Of a stretch of DNA of 22,684 bases, positions 6,193 through 16,159 are shown piece by piece. The translations under genes and the position numbers were made by a program. Each line of letters starts with the position of its first letter. Positions within the stretch are counted from its first letter, which is position 1. Under the pieces are notes generated by a model that saw only the letters and a list, made by a program, of their open reading frames with translations, was not told the origin of the DNA and did no database searches. Origin of the DNA: CAJKWP01 sp964554475 (GTDB taxonomy: Bacteria; Bacillota; Clostridia; Christensenellales; UBA1242); NCBI GenBank assembly GCA_964554475.1, contig CAZKOT010000019.1, forward strand, positions 1 through 22,684. The letters run 5' to 3'.

Positions 6193-7509
6193 TCAGTTTT
6201 TAGTTAATTTTTTCAAAACTTCTTCTTTGCTTAATTTGAATTGTTCTCCTGTTGTCATGTTTTTTAATGTTAAATAATTTTGTTTTATTTCATCTTCACC
6301 GACAATTACGGCATAGGGGATTTGTAACTTGTTTGCATAACTTAATTTGTTTTTAAATTTTGCTTGTTCAAGAAATACTTCTGTGTTAATCTCGTTATTT
6401 CGAAAAAATGTTGCAAGAGATAAGCAATAAGCAATGTTTTCAGTCATAGGTAAAATTATGACTTTTGAAATTGAATTTGATTCTGTTTTTAAAATCTCGT
6501 TTTCATTAAGAATATAAAAAAGTCTTGTAAAACCAATTGAAATTCCTACTCCAGGCAGTTTTTTGTCGGTGTAAAATTCTGCTAAATTATCATATCTGCC
6601 ACCCGAACAAACACTTCCAATTGAACGATAATCCTTTAAAAATGTTTCGTAAACTGTTCCTGTGTAATAATCAAGTCCACGGGTAATCGTTAAATTAATT
6701 TCAAAGTTATCATCTGGAACGTTAAAAGAACGAAGATATTTTACTGTTTCAAAAATTTCATTAACACCGTCTAAGTAGATTTGATTTTTAACGGGCATTT
6801 GTTTGATTTTTTCAAGTTTTTCATCAGTTGTTCCGCTAATTTTCACGAAATCTAAAATTGTTTTTACTTGTTTTTTTGAAAGTTTGAAATCTTCAATTAA
6901 AATTAAAAACACTTTTTCTTCGCCAATTTTTTCAAGTTTATCAATTGTTCTTAAAATATCAGCGGATTTTTCTTCTAATTCAAGACTTGAAAAAAGTCCT
7001 TTTAAAAGTTTTCTGTTGCTGAAATTTATAACAAAATCTCCAATGTTTAAACTTTTAAAAGTTTGATAAATAATGCTCGGCATTTCGGCATCATTTACAA
7101 TGCTTAAGTTTTCATTGCCGATTACATCAATATCACATTGATAAAATTCACGAAAACGTCCTTTTTGAGGTCTCTCGCCTCTAAAAACTTTGCCGATTTG
7201 GTAACGCTTGAAAGGAAAAGTTAATTGATTAAAATTTGCCGCGACAAATTTTGCAAGAGGAACGGTTAGGTCAAATCGCAAGCATAGTTCATTTTCACCC
7301 TTATTAAAATTGTAAACCTGTTTTTCTGTTTCACCACCCGCTTTTGCTAAAAGAACATCGGCGCTTTCAATTATTGGCGTGTCAAGAGGAAGAAAGCCAA
7401 ATTTTTCAAAACTTGCTTTAATTCTTTGTATAATGTCATTGAACTTAATTTGTTCCTGTGGCAATAACTCCATAAAACCGGGAAGGGTTTTGGGCTCAAC
7501 TTTTTGCAT
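6193..7509 (-). CDS. hisS: Histidyl-tRNA synthetase
   Basis: This class II synthetase charges tRNA-His with histidine in the cytoplasm. The 438-aa length is normal. Motif 2 (FRGERPQKGRFREF, residues 109-122) is followed by YQCDIDVIG. The histidine-specific loop RGLDYYTG lies at 277-284 and SGGRYDNL at 302-309. Motif 3, PGVGISIGFTRLF, lies at 319-331. A C-terminal anticodon-binding domain runs from about 347 to 438. REFYQCDIDVIG and the later SLNIGDF segment resemble the eukaryotic and Bacteroidetes-like HisRS group more than the E. coli type (RQFHQ). The start is supported by GGGAG 7 nt upstream of the ATG, and the stop is TGA. The gene is monocistronic, divergent from the giant surface protein, with the cognate tRNA-His downstream on the same strand. 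Confidence 0.97.
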   Translation of the reverse strand: MQKVEPKTLPGFMELLPQEQIKFNDIIQRIKASFEKFGFLPLDTPIIESADVLLAKAGGETEKQVYNFNKGENELCLRFDLTVPLAKFVAANFNQLTFPFKRYQIGKVFRGERPQKGRFREFYQCDIDVIGNENLSIVNDAEMPSIIYQTFKSLNIGDFVINFSNRKLLKGLFSSLELEEKSADILRTIDKLEKIGEEKVFLILIEDFKLSKKQVKTILDFVKISGTTDEKLEKIKQMPVKNQIYLDGVNEIFETVKYLRSFNVPDDNFEINLTITRGLDYYTGTVYETFLKDYRSIGSVCSGGRYDNLAEFYTDKKLPGVGISIGFTRLFYILNENEILKTESNSISKVIILPMTENIAYCLSLATFFRNNEINTEVFLEQAKFKNKLSYANKLQIPYAVIVGEDEIKQNYLTLKNMTTGEQFKLSKEEVLKKLTKN

Positions 7510-7542
7510 GTTCTTTCTCCCAAAATTAGATTTTTTCTTATA

Positions 7543-7571
7543 ATACTAGCATTTTTTCAGTTTTAGGTCAA
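7543..7571 (-). promoter_or_regulatory. Promoter of hisS
   Basis: On the minus strand TTGACC (7571-7566) and TAGTAT (7548-7543) are 17 bp apart, with TGC directly before the -10 as an extended element. The leader would be about 27 nt, too short for a T-box. Confidence 0.75.
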
Positions 7572-7639
7572 ATTTATTAAAGATAATAGAAAAAAGTAAT
7601 GGCAAAGTTTCATTACAAAGAAATATTTAAAATTATAAT

Positions 7640-7668
7640 TTGACAAAAAACAACGAAAAATATATACT
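7640..7668 (+). promoter_or_regulatory. Promoter of the giant LRR surface protein
   Basis: A perfect TTGACA (7640-7645) and TATACT (7663-7668) are 17 bp apart. The start would be near 7675, giving an AT-rich leader of about 115 nt. The leader ends in a good ribosome site, AGGAGA at 7776-7781, 8 nt before the ATG. Confidence 0.8.
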
Positions 7669-7789
7669 AATTGTAGAAAAATGGCGGATAATAAATTGAT
7701 ATTAGAAAGCAAATAACAATTTAAAATATAACATTAAAAAATTTATTTTTTGTATTGTAATTCAAAAAATAATATAGGAGAAAAAAATA

Positions 7790-10700
7790 ATGTTTAAAAC
7801 AATACAGCATTTGTTTTTGAGAAGTTTGATTGTTTTTTCTTCTTTTTTTATGGCGGTTGGATTAGGTATTTGGGGAATTACTTTTCTTGTTAATGTCACG
7901 CCACTTACTCATGCTGACCAAACGGGTCCTTTTGGACTTGATTTCACTTATAATGATAACGCAACGCCACTTGAGACGACTGATGATTACTATATAGTTA
8001 GTAAAGGTTCTTTTAACGGAACATCCTTGATTGTTCCAAGTTTATTCACAGGTCTAGAGGGAACCTATCCCGTTCGCGAAATTGCCGAAAACGGGTTTAG
8101 TAATATCACTTATTTGTTAGGGGTAACAATTCCAAACAGTGTTACTGTTATTGGAAATTATGCTTTCCAAAATTGCAATTATATTGGAAGTTTAGTAATT
8201 CCAAATAGTGTAACAACCATTGGAGATTATGCCTTTGAAAATTGCACAGGTTTAGTTGAATTTTTAATTCCTGAAAGTGTAACAAGTATTGGAATTGGCG
8301 CTTTTAAAGATTGTCAATTTTATGAAATAACACTGCCAAACAGTGTTACAAGCATTAGTGATTATTTGTTTCATGGATGTAGCACTTTGTTTTCATTCAC
8401 AATTCCAAACAGCATTACAAGTATTGGACAATATGCTTTTGCAGACACTCCTTTATCATCAATTGTTATTCCAAATAGTGTAACTTATATTGATAATTAT
8501 GCTTTCTATACCCCACTTTTAAAATCGGTAAAAATTGAAAGAAATGATTTGACAGCAGGAGATTTAATTTTTGGAGGTGAGGGTGACTATCATGGCGAAT
8601 TAAAAATTCTTGTTCCGCCAAGTGCTATTGAAAATTATAAAACTGTAATTGCTGGTTGGAGTTATTATGCTGACATAATTTACAGTTTGCCGACTCCGGA
8701 ATTAGCTTACACTTATAACAGTGATTTTGATGGTTATTATGTTTATCCAGGTAGTATTGATGAATATGATACAAACATTACCATTGCAGAAGAATATGAT
8801 GATGGAATAAATGGTCTTCGCCCGGTCATGGGAGTTGCGGGTTTTCAAGGCAATCAAACTATTCAATCTATATTAATTCCTGATAGTGTTATAATTGTTG
8901 ATAATGTTGCATTTCAAAATTGTACGGGCTTGGAAGAAGTAATTCTTTCCAAAAATTTAATTGGCATATATAGTTATGCTTTTTCCGGATGTACGAGCTT
9001 AACAGACATAACTATTCCAAACGGAGTAACAACTATAGGAAATGAAACTTTTTTTGGATGCACAAGTTTAACAAGTGTTTCAATCCCCGAAAGTGTTCAA
9101 GTTATTGGTGATGGAGCTTTTCAAAATTGCTCATATTTAGCAACAGTAAAAGTTTTTTCCTTTTCTCCAGCTTCAATTTCAATAGGGTATTGGACTTTTG
9201 CAGATGCAGGTTCCACTAGCGGTTTTGAAATTTTGGTGCCGGCTGAAGCTGTTAGCGCATTCCAATCAACAGGAAATTGGGCAGTTTATTCTTCATCCAT
9301 TTCCGGCCTTGAGATTTCTTCTAATCTTGCATTTATTTGGAATGGTTTGAATTATTATGTTTCTATGGGTTCATGCACCGATTCCGAAGTTGTTGTTCCC
9401 TCAAGCCATGATGACGGAGTTCATGGTCCTGCTTCAATTGTGTCAATTAATAATTTTTTTTCAATTAATCTTAAAACAGTTTTAATTCCTGATAGTGTAA
9501 CAACAATAGGAGATAGTGCTTTTCAGTATTGCAGAAACCTGACAAATGTTGTTTTTAATAGCACAAGCAGTCTAACAGAAATTGCAAATGAAGCGTTTTC
9601 AGGTTGTACAAGTTTAGCAAGAATTTCACTGCCAAGTAGTGTTTCGTTTATGGGTGACCGTGCTTTTGAAGTTTCTGGTCTTACTAGCATCACGATTCCT
9701 AATAATGTTTCGACATTAGAAACAGCGTTATTTGATTATTGCCTATCTTTAACTTCTGTAACTCTTCCAAATGGTTTAACACAACTACGAAATGCTACAT
9801 TTCGTCATTGTATTAATTTGGCAAGTATTGAAATTCCAAACACTGTTACGTTTATAGGTGGTAATGTTTTTGCACAATGTTATAGTCTTACTTCAATTGT
9901 TATACCTAATAGTGTTACTACAATGGAAAGTGAAAGTTTTTTCACTTGCATAAATTTGTCGAGTGTGTTGCTTTCAAGTAATCTTACAGCAATCAATAGT
10001 ACAACCTTTATGCATTGCACAAATTTAACAAGTATAACAATTCCAGAAGGAATTACGAATATAGGTTTAGCTGCCTTTGCTTTTTCGGGTTTAAATACGA
10101 TAACGCTCCCATCAAGTCTTGTGAGTTTGGAACCTGCTGTTTTTGCTTTTACAAATATAACTTCAATTGAAATTCCCGAGGGGGTGACAAGTATTGGCGA
10201 TTTGGCAATTTCCGGTTGCCAAAATTTAAGTGAGGTGCTGCTGCCTTCAACCTTAACAAGCATTGGAGGCGGAGTATTTGAAGATTGTTCCAGTTTGACA
10301 AGTATTTTACTTCCTTCAACCTTAACCAGCATTGGAAATTTTGCTTTTGCAAACTCGGGTTTAACTTCGATTGAAATTCCACAAGATTTTACAACAATTG
10401 GGCAAGGTGTGTTTTATGGATGCACGGATTTAGTAACGGTTGAATTTTTGGAAGTCACTCCACCAATTGCGGGTGATTTTGTCTTTGGTGAAATTGATGC
10501 TTTGAATGAAAACTTTAAAATTCTAGTTCCGTCCAGTAGTGTTTTTCTTTATAAAAGTGCAAGTGGATTTTCTTTATATGAGGACTATATTGTCGGTTAT
10601 GTGAATTTATCTTATATTTGGAATGGGACAGACGGCTACAGCGTTATGATGGGAGGCTGTGAAGATACCGAAATTGTTATTGCAAGTGAGTGGGATGATG

Positions 10701-13700
10701 GAACGCATGGGACTTACCCAGTTAAGTCTATTGAATACCAAGGTTTTACAAATGAAGATTTAATTACTTCGGTTTTTATTCCAAACACAATCATTTCAAT
10801 CGAAGCTAGTGCATTTTCTTTTTGCGATGCGTTAACTAGCGTAATTTTTGAATCAGGTAGCACAATAACAGTAATAAGTCTTGATACATTCTATTATTGT
10901 TCATCTCTTTCTTCAATTACAATTCCTGATTCTGTTCAGACAATTGAAACAAGAGCGTTTTTTCATTGTTCTTCACTTACAACAATTAATATTCCAAGCA
11001 GTGTTACAATTATTGAAACAGATGCTTTTGCATCTTGTACGGCATTAACTTCGATTGTTTTTGAAGCAAGTAGTCAACTGACTGAAATTGGTTCATATGC
11101 TTTTTTCAATTGTTCGAGTTTGCAAAGTTTAACAATTCCGCAAGGTGTAACTTCAGTTGGTTCAGGTGCTTTTGGTGACACAACCGCGCTTACACAAATT
11201 AATTATTATGCGACATCAATTACAAGTTTTTCAAGTAATGTTTTTTCTAATGCAGGAAGTTTGGGTGCGGGAATTACTGTTACTTTTGGTTCAAATGTTC
11301 AAACAATTCCTTATCAATTGTTCCATTCACCTTTCGAACCTGTGAAAGTAACACAAGTTATTTTTGATGATGAAGCAAACAGTGCTCTTACAACAATTGC
11401 GAATGAAGCATTCAGTTATTGTACGAGTTTAACAGAAATGACAATTCCAAAAAATGTTACAACAATTGGTCAAAGTGCATTTTACAATACTATTGCTCTA
11501 ACAACATTAAATTTTAATGCAACAAATTTAAATGATTTAAATATTACTGACAATATTTTTACTCAATCGGGCATTTCGGGAGAAGGAATCACGGTTAATG
11601 TTGATGCAAATGTTACAAAAATCCCTGCATACTTGTTTGAAAGTAATGTTAATCCAAAAGTTATTGATGTATTTTTTGAAATTGATAGTGTTTGTTCAAG
11701 TATTGGAGATTATGCATTTTTTAGTATTGATAGTTTGGAAGAAATATATTTGCCAAATTCTATAACAAGTATTGGCTCATATGCCTTTAATGATTGTTCA
11801 AATTTGGGAAGCGTTACTTTTGAACAAAACAGTGTTTTAAGTACAATTTCTAGTTTTGCATTTGCCGCTTGTACAAGTTTAATTTCTTTTGAAATGCCAA
11901 ACAGCGTTACTGAAATAGCACAACAAGCATTTTCAAGTTGTACAAGTTTACCTTCAATCACAATTCCCGAAGGTCTTACAGTAATAACTTTAGGCGCTTT
12001 TGATTTTTTATATTCTTTAACAACAATAAATTTCAATGCTACAAATTTTGATTTAATTGAAGGATATCCCCCTTACGCTACTTTTGTCCAGGCGGGCATT
12101 TATGGAGAGGGAATTACTGTTAACGTTGGAAACAATGTTATAAGAATACCAGAATATTTTTTTGTGAATTGTAGTGAAATTATTTCAGTTGTGTTTGAAG
12201 AGGGAAGTGTTTGTGCAAGTATTGGGAAACAATCATTTTTGAATTGCACAAATTTAACTTCAATTGAAATTCCAAACAGTGTTATTAACATAGGTGATAG
12301 AGCATTTGAAGATTCAGGTTTGATTAATGTTACTTTCGAACAAGATAGTCAATTAACAACGATTGGATATGCTGCGTTTAAAGAATGTTATAGTATGACA
12401 AGTATAATAATTCCAAACAGTGTTACAAACATTATAGATGAGGCATTTCAGTGGAATTCAAACTTGTCTAGTGTTACTTTTGAATTAAATAGTCAACTTT
12501 TAACTATTGGAGGAACAACATTTACTGGTTGTTCAAGTTTAACCTCAATTGAAATTCCTAGCAGTGTAACAAGTATTGGATATGCTGCTTTTGCTTTTAC
12601 AAGTTTGACCACGGTTTCAATTTCAGAAAATTTAACAAGCATTGGTTGGGCGGCTTTTGCATGTACAACATTAACAGGATTTTCTGTTGATGCTAATAAT
12701 CTCCAGTTTTCAAGTCCAGATGGAATTTTGTTTGATAAAAACCAAACCACAATTGTTCAGTATCCGTGTGCAAGAACGGGGGTTTTTGAAATTCCTTCAA
12801 GCGTAACAAGTATTGGAGATGCTGCATTTGCTCTTTCAAGTTTATCAAGTGTTATAATCTCAAATTCGGTTACAAGTATTGGAATGATGGCGTTTTTATA
12901 TACTTTAAATATGAGTGAAATAACAATACCTGATAGTGTGCAAAGTATTGGGAATTTAGCCTTTAATGCTTCAAACATAAGAACAATCAAACTTATTGGA
13001 GAAACTCCTGCAATGTTAGCAGAGAAGGGAATTTTGGGAATTGAACCAATGCAAGAGCAAGACGGTTTTTCTGTGCCTGAAGGTTTAATATTCTTCGTTC
13101 CTCTTAATGCTGTCACTGCTTATAGAACTGCAGATGTTTGGACCAGTTATTCTAATTATATTTTCGGAGGAGTTTTTGTTTCTGCAAATGGATTTGAAAA
13201 AACTTACGGTGAAGTTGACCCGAGTTTTGATTTTAATGTTTTTGATGTTGCTGGAACAGATATCTCTTCAAGTGTTACTTTTACAGGAGCATTGAGTAGA
13301 GAAAACGGGGAAGATGTTGGAGAATATGAGATTTTAATTGGAACTTTAGAAACAACAAACCCCGACATATATTTTATTGATTTTGAAAGTGCTGTTTTAA
13401 TCATTGAACAAAAATTAATTACAATTTCAGGACTTGGTAGTATTACAAAAAATTATGATGGAACAACTGTTGTTTTACCAGGGACTGTAACTTCGGAAAA
13501 TTATGAATTATCGGGTGCATTAGTGGGTGATGATGTTTCTTTAATTTGGGATTTAGACCCGGGTTTATCATATTTTGACAGTAAAAACATTACGGCAACA
13601 TCTGTTACAATCGGGGGAGTATCATTAGCGGGGGCACAAAGTGGAAATTATATTTTGGATGTAGGAGTTACTTCATTTACAGTTAATGGAATAATTTTAC

Positions 13701-15928
13701 AAAAAGAATTGCTTGTTGAGTGGGGTGTTTTAACATTTAACTGGACAGGAAGTCCGATTCTTCCAAACGCATCGGTTGACAGTGGAATACTAGACGAAAA
13801 TTTGACTGTTGTTGTAACCATAATAGAGGTTTTAACGGACGGAGATGACCCTTTGAATCCTTTTGGTGCAACTGAAATAGGCACATATTTAATTGAAGCA
13901 ATTTTACAAGATGACGGAATTATTGATGACAATTACTTGCTTACAGATTTTCAAACAACCTTAACAATAACCGGAATTGCAACTTTGAATGTTACTTGGA
14001 TAGGAACTATATTTGTTTATAACGGAACTATTCAAAAACCTATTGCACGAGTTACAATTGAAGAAGAAGAAATTGATTTAGAAGATGTTACAGTAAGTGG
14101 AACAGGTAACGGAATTGAAGTTGGAACATATGTTGCGACTGCTTCCTATTCAGGTTATGTGCTTGGACCCGCTTCAATTGAGTTTGAGATTACACCAGCA
14201 ACGTTAACAATTAACGGAGACGAAATTGTAACAAAAATTTATGATGGAACAAATACTGCAATAATTGAAAGAAACAATTATGTTTTAAGTGAAATATTTA
14301 ATTCTGATATTGTTGATTTAGTTATAACCGAATCGGTTTTTGATGATGACCCAGTTGGAACAGGAAAGAATGTAGGAACAGGAAAAACGGTTATTATAAG
14401 TTATAGTGGTGTAAATAATTTAAATTATTTTATGGCACCTGGACAATTAATTTTAGTTAATGGTGAAATTACACCTGTTGAAATAACATCAGTAACAGGC
14501 AGTAGTTCGCTCATTTCTAAAATTTATGACGCAACAAACACAGCAAGCATATTAAGAGAAAATTATGTTTTAAATTCAGTTTTCGGCACTGATGACGTTA
14601 ATTTAAACATAACCGATGCAACATATTCAAATTTTAATGCAGGAACAAATAGAACAGTTGTAATCAATTATAATGGACTGACGGGAGATGACAGCGGAAA
14701 TTATTTACTAAACTCTGGCACGCTTACACTTACCGGAATTATTGAAAGGGCAACTTTGACCGTTATTGCTGGTGAGCAGAGTATTAATGAAGAATATGAC
14801 GGTGATGATATTGTTATAACAAATTTAATTGCAGGAACACATTATATTTTTAGTCCTTCTCCTTTTGGTGAAGATGTTGTTAATTTAAATATCTCAAGCA
14901 AAATTTTTGAAGGTGGTTCAAACGTTGGAAGTGGAAAAACCGTTGTTGTAAACTTTATTGGAGTTAACAATACTAATTACTCCATAACTGCGGGAACAGT
15001 GAACATTTTTAATTGCTCAATAACCCCTAAAATTCTTGAAGTTACAGATGTTGGAATTGTTGAAAAAACTTATGATAATTCAATTAATGCAAACATTACA
15101 GATCACATTTCAATTTTAGGAGTGATTGAGGGTGAAGAGGATTTAATTGGCTTAAATTGGGCATCGGCAATTTTCGATAGTAAAAACTGTATTGATGCTT
15201 CGCAAGTCGCTGTTAGCGGATTATATATTGAAAACAATAACTACTCTTTGATGAATACTTCTTGTACAATTTCAGCAAAAATAAATCCAAAAGTTTTATT
15301 TGTAACAGGTAGAGGGGATAGTAGTGTTATAAAGGTTTTTGACGGCACAAATAATGCCTCTGCAAATATCACTTCTGATAATTATGACCTTGATGAAAGC
15401 GGAGTTTTCGAAGAAGACAGAGAAAATTTTGAGGTTTTAGGTTATATAGCTTATTTTAGCGACTTTAATGCCGGAATAGAACTTGATGTTACTGTTGAAT
15501 CATTACAGTTTAGTAATACTAATTACACAACCGAAGGATTTATCTTGGAAAATGCTGGAACAATTGAGAAAAAACAAGTTACTGTTATTGCAAAATCAAT
15601 AATAATAACATCTGACAAAAAACCCAAACTTGTTTACACAGTACAAGATGAAAATGGGGATATTATTCTAGTTAGTCTAGAAGGTGATTTGTATTGCCCG
15701 ATTGGTGATGAGCCTGGAGTGGGAGAATATGAAATACAACAAGGAACGTTGACAAATGCTAATAACCCGAATTTCAATATAAACTATGTGGCGGCAAAAT
15801 TGGTTGTTATTAAGTATGTTGACAGCGGAGCAATTCTTCTTTACGTTGCTTATGCTATGTTTGGTGCGGTTGTTGTTATGGAAATAACTTCTTTAGTTCT
15901 TAAAAGTAAGAGTAAAAAGAGAATTTAG
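7790..15928 (+). CDS. Giant BspA-like LRR surface protein with MBG/YDG-type repeats and C-terminal membrane anchor
   Basis: This 2712-aa protein is predicted to be exported and displayed on the cell surface. A long signal peptide (1-42) ends at THA. Residues about 48-1797 form four modules. Each starts with a cap, clearest as WNG..Y.V.MG.C followed by DDG.HG (513-558 and 940-987). Each continues with LRR_5 repeats of about 23 residues (IPNSVTSIGDYAF type) and ends in a tail of the form ILVP..A...Y. Within module 4 a 70-residue insert, NFNAT then GEGITVNV then IP.YLF, occurs three times (about 1135, 1240 and 1413). Residues 1798-2670 carry MBG-like and six YDG-like repeats (KNYDGTT 1887, KIYDGTNTA 2148, KIYDATNTA 2243, EEYDGDD 2334, KTYDNSINA 2426, KVFDGTNNA 2515). 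A membrane helix (about 2683-2704) and a KSKSKKRI tail close it; there is no LPxTG. Families of this kind act in adhesion; the ligand is unknown. It has its own promoter and no operon partner. Confidence 0.92.
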   Translation: MFKTIQHLFLRSLIVFSSFFMAVGLGIWGITFLVNVTPLTHADQTGPFGLDFTYNDNATPLETTDDYYIVSKGSFNGTSLIVPSLFTGLEGTYPVREIAENGFSNITYLLGVTIPNSVTVIGNYAFQNCNYIGSLVIPNSVTTIGDYAFENCTGLVEFLIPESVTSIGIGAFKDCQFYEITLPNSVTSISDYLFHGCSTLFSFTIPNSITSIGQYAFADTPLSSIVIPNSVTYIDNYAFYTPLLKSVKIERNDLTAGDLIFGGEGDYHGELKILVPPSAIENYKTVIAGWSYYADIIYSLPTPELAYTYNSDFDGYYVYPGSIDEYDTNITIAEEYDDGINGLRPVMGVAGFQGNQTIQSILIPDSVIIVDNVAFQNCTGLEEVILSKNLIGIYSYAFSGCTSLTDITIPNGVTTIGNETFFGCTSLTSVSIPESVQVIGDGAFQNCSYLATVKVFSFSPASISIGYWTFADAGSTSGFEILVPAEAVSAFQSTGNWAVYSSSISGLEISSNLAFIWNGLNYYVSMGSCTDSEVVVPSSHDDGVHGPASIVSINNFFSINLKTVLIPDSVTTIGDSAFQYCRNLTNVVFNSTSSLTEIANEAFSGCTSLARISLPSSVSFMGDRAFEVSGLTSITIPNNVSTLETALFDYCLSLTSVTLPNGLTQLRNATFRHCINLASIEIPNTVTFIGGNVFAQCYSLTSIVIPNSVTTMESESFFTCINLSSVLLSSNLTAINSTTFMHCTNLTSITIPEGITNIGLAAFAFSGLNTITLPSSLVSLEPAVFAFTNITSIEIPEGVTSIGDLAISGCQNLSEVLLPSTLTSIGGGVFEDCSSLTSILLPSTLTSIGNFAFANSGLTSIEIPQDFTTIGQGVFYGCTDLVTVEFLEVTPPIAGDFVFGEIDALNENFKILVPSSSVFLYKSASGFSLYEDYIVGYVNLSYIWNGTDGYSVMMGGCEDTEIVIASEWDDGTHGTYPVKSIEYQGFTNEDLITSVFIPNTIISIEASAFSFCDALTSVIFESGSTITVISLDTFYYCSSLSSITIPDSVQTIETRAFFHCSSLTTINIPSSVTIIETDAFASCTALTSIVFEASSQLTEIGSYAFFNCSSLQSLTIPQGVTSVGSGAFGDTTALTQINYYATSITSFSSNVFSNAGSLGAGITVTFGSNVQTIPYQLFHSPFEPVKVTQVIFDDEANSALTTIANEAFSYCTSLTEMTIPKNVTTIGQSAFYNTIALTTLNFNATNLNDLNITDNIFTQSGISGEGITVNVDANVTKIPAYLFESNVNPKVIDVFFEIDSVCSSIGDYAFFSIDSLEEIYLPNSITSIGSYAFNDCSNLGSVTFEQNSVLSTISSFAFAACTSLISFEMPNSVTEIAQQAFSSCTSLPSITIPEGLTVITLGAFDFLYSLTTINFNATNFDLIEGYPPYATFVQAGIYGEGITVNVGNNVIRIPEYFFVNCSEIISVVFEEGSVCASIGKQSFLNCTNLTSIEIPNSVINIGDRAFEDSGLINVTFEQDSQLTTIGYAAFKECYSMTSIIIPNSVTNIIDEAFQWNSNLSSVTFELNSQLLTIGGTTFTGCSSLTSIEIPSSVTSIGYAAFAFTSLTTVSISENLTSIGWAAFACTTLTGFSVDANNLQFSSPDGILFDKNQTTIVQYPCARTGVFEIPSSVTSIGDAAFALSSLSSVIISNSVTSIGMMAFLYTLNMSEITIPDSVQSIGNLAFNASNIRTIKLIGETPAMLAEKGILGIEPMQEQDGFSVPEGLIFFVPLNAVTAYRTADVWTSYSNYIFGGVFVSANGFEKTYGEVDPSFDFNVFDVAGTDISSSVTFTGALSRENGEDVGEYEILIGTLETTNPDIYFIDFESAVLIIEQKLITISGLGSITKNYDGTTVVLPGTVTSENYELSGALVGDDVSLIWDLDPGLSYFDSKNITATSVTIGGVSLAGAQSGNYILDVGVTSFTVNGIILQKELLVEWGVLTFNWTGSPILPNASVDSGILDENLTVVVTIIEVLTDGDDPLNPFGATEIGTYLIEAILQDDGIIDDNYLLTDFQTTLTITGIATLNVTWIGTIFVYNGTIQKPIARVTIEEEEIDLEDVTVSGTGNGIEVGTYVATASYSGYVLGPASIEFEITPATLTINGDEIVTKIYDGTNTAIIERNNYVLSEIFNSDIVDLVITESVFDDDPVGTGKNVGTGKTVIISYSGVNNLNYFMAPGQLILVNGEITPVEITSVTGSSSLISKIYDATNTASILRENYVLNSVFGTDDVNLNITDATYSNFNAGTNRTVVINYNGLTGDDSGNYLLNSGTLTLTGIIERATLTVIAGEQSINEEYDGDDIVITNLIAGTHYIFSPSPFGEDVVNLNISSKIFEGGSNVGSGKTVVVNFIGVNNTNYSITAGTVNIFNCSITPKILEVTDVGIVEKTYDNSINANITDHISILGVIEGEEDLIGLNWASAIFDSKNCIDASQVAVSGLYIENNNYSLMNTSCTISAKINPKVLFVTGRGDSSVIKVFDGTNNASANITSDNYDLDESGVFEEDRENFEVLGYIAYFSDFNAGIELDVTVESLQFSNTNYTTEGFILENAGTIEKKQVTVIAKSIIITSDKKPKLVYTVQDENGDIILVSLEGDLYCPIGDEPGVGEYEIQQGTLTNANNPNFNINYVAAKLVVIKYVDSGAILLYVAYAMFGAVVVMEITSLVLKSKSKKRI

Positions 15929-16093
15929 TGGATTGGTAAGGTAATAGAGCGCTCTTAAATAAAAAAATAAAATACAAAAGAGAATTATATTTTTATATAA
16001 AAAACTACAGTTTATTTATTTGAATAGAATCTATATTTTTACTTTTAAAAATTATTTTAATTAAAATTATTAATTTTTATTTTAAAATGATAA

Positions 16094-16123
16094 TTGACAA
16101 AAGAAGGGCTAAAGATATAGAAT
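16094..16123 (+). promoter_or_regulatory. Promoter of the gatCAB operon
   Basis: A perfect TTGACA at 16094-16099 is followed by TAGAAT (16118-16123, 18-bp spacing), or alternatively TATAGA (16116-16121, 16-bp). The leader is about 30 nt with AAAAGGAT before the gatC ATG. The preceding AT-rich stretch from 15929 holds only a loopless AGAGCGCTCT palindrome at 15946-15955 and no clear terminator. Confidence 0.7.
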
Positions 16124-16159
16124 TAGTTTATTATTAAGATTTACAAAAGGATTATAACA

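Noticed and set aside
7510..7571. T-box leader for hisS
   Set aside because: The predicted hisS leader is only about 27 nt, with no room for a T-box or antiterminator.
7681..7716. Short upstream frame (11 codons, starts MADNK) in the leader of the giant gene
   Set aside because: It has no clear ribosome site and no regulatory codon run; it is expected by chance in an AT-rich leader.
9880..13932. Several minus-strand open frames of 60-150 codons inside the giant surface gene
   Set aside because: They are antisense shadows of the repetitive LRR coding sequence, with no ribosome sites and low-complexity repeated peptides.
15946..15955. AGAGCGCTCT palindrome after the giant gene as terminator
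   Set aside because: It is a perfect palindrome without a loop and has no T-run, so it does not fit an intrinsic terminator.
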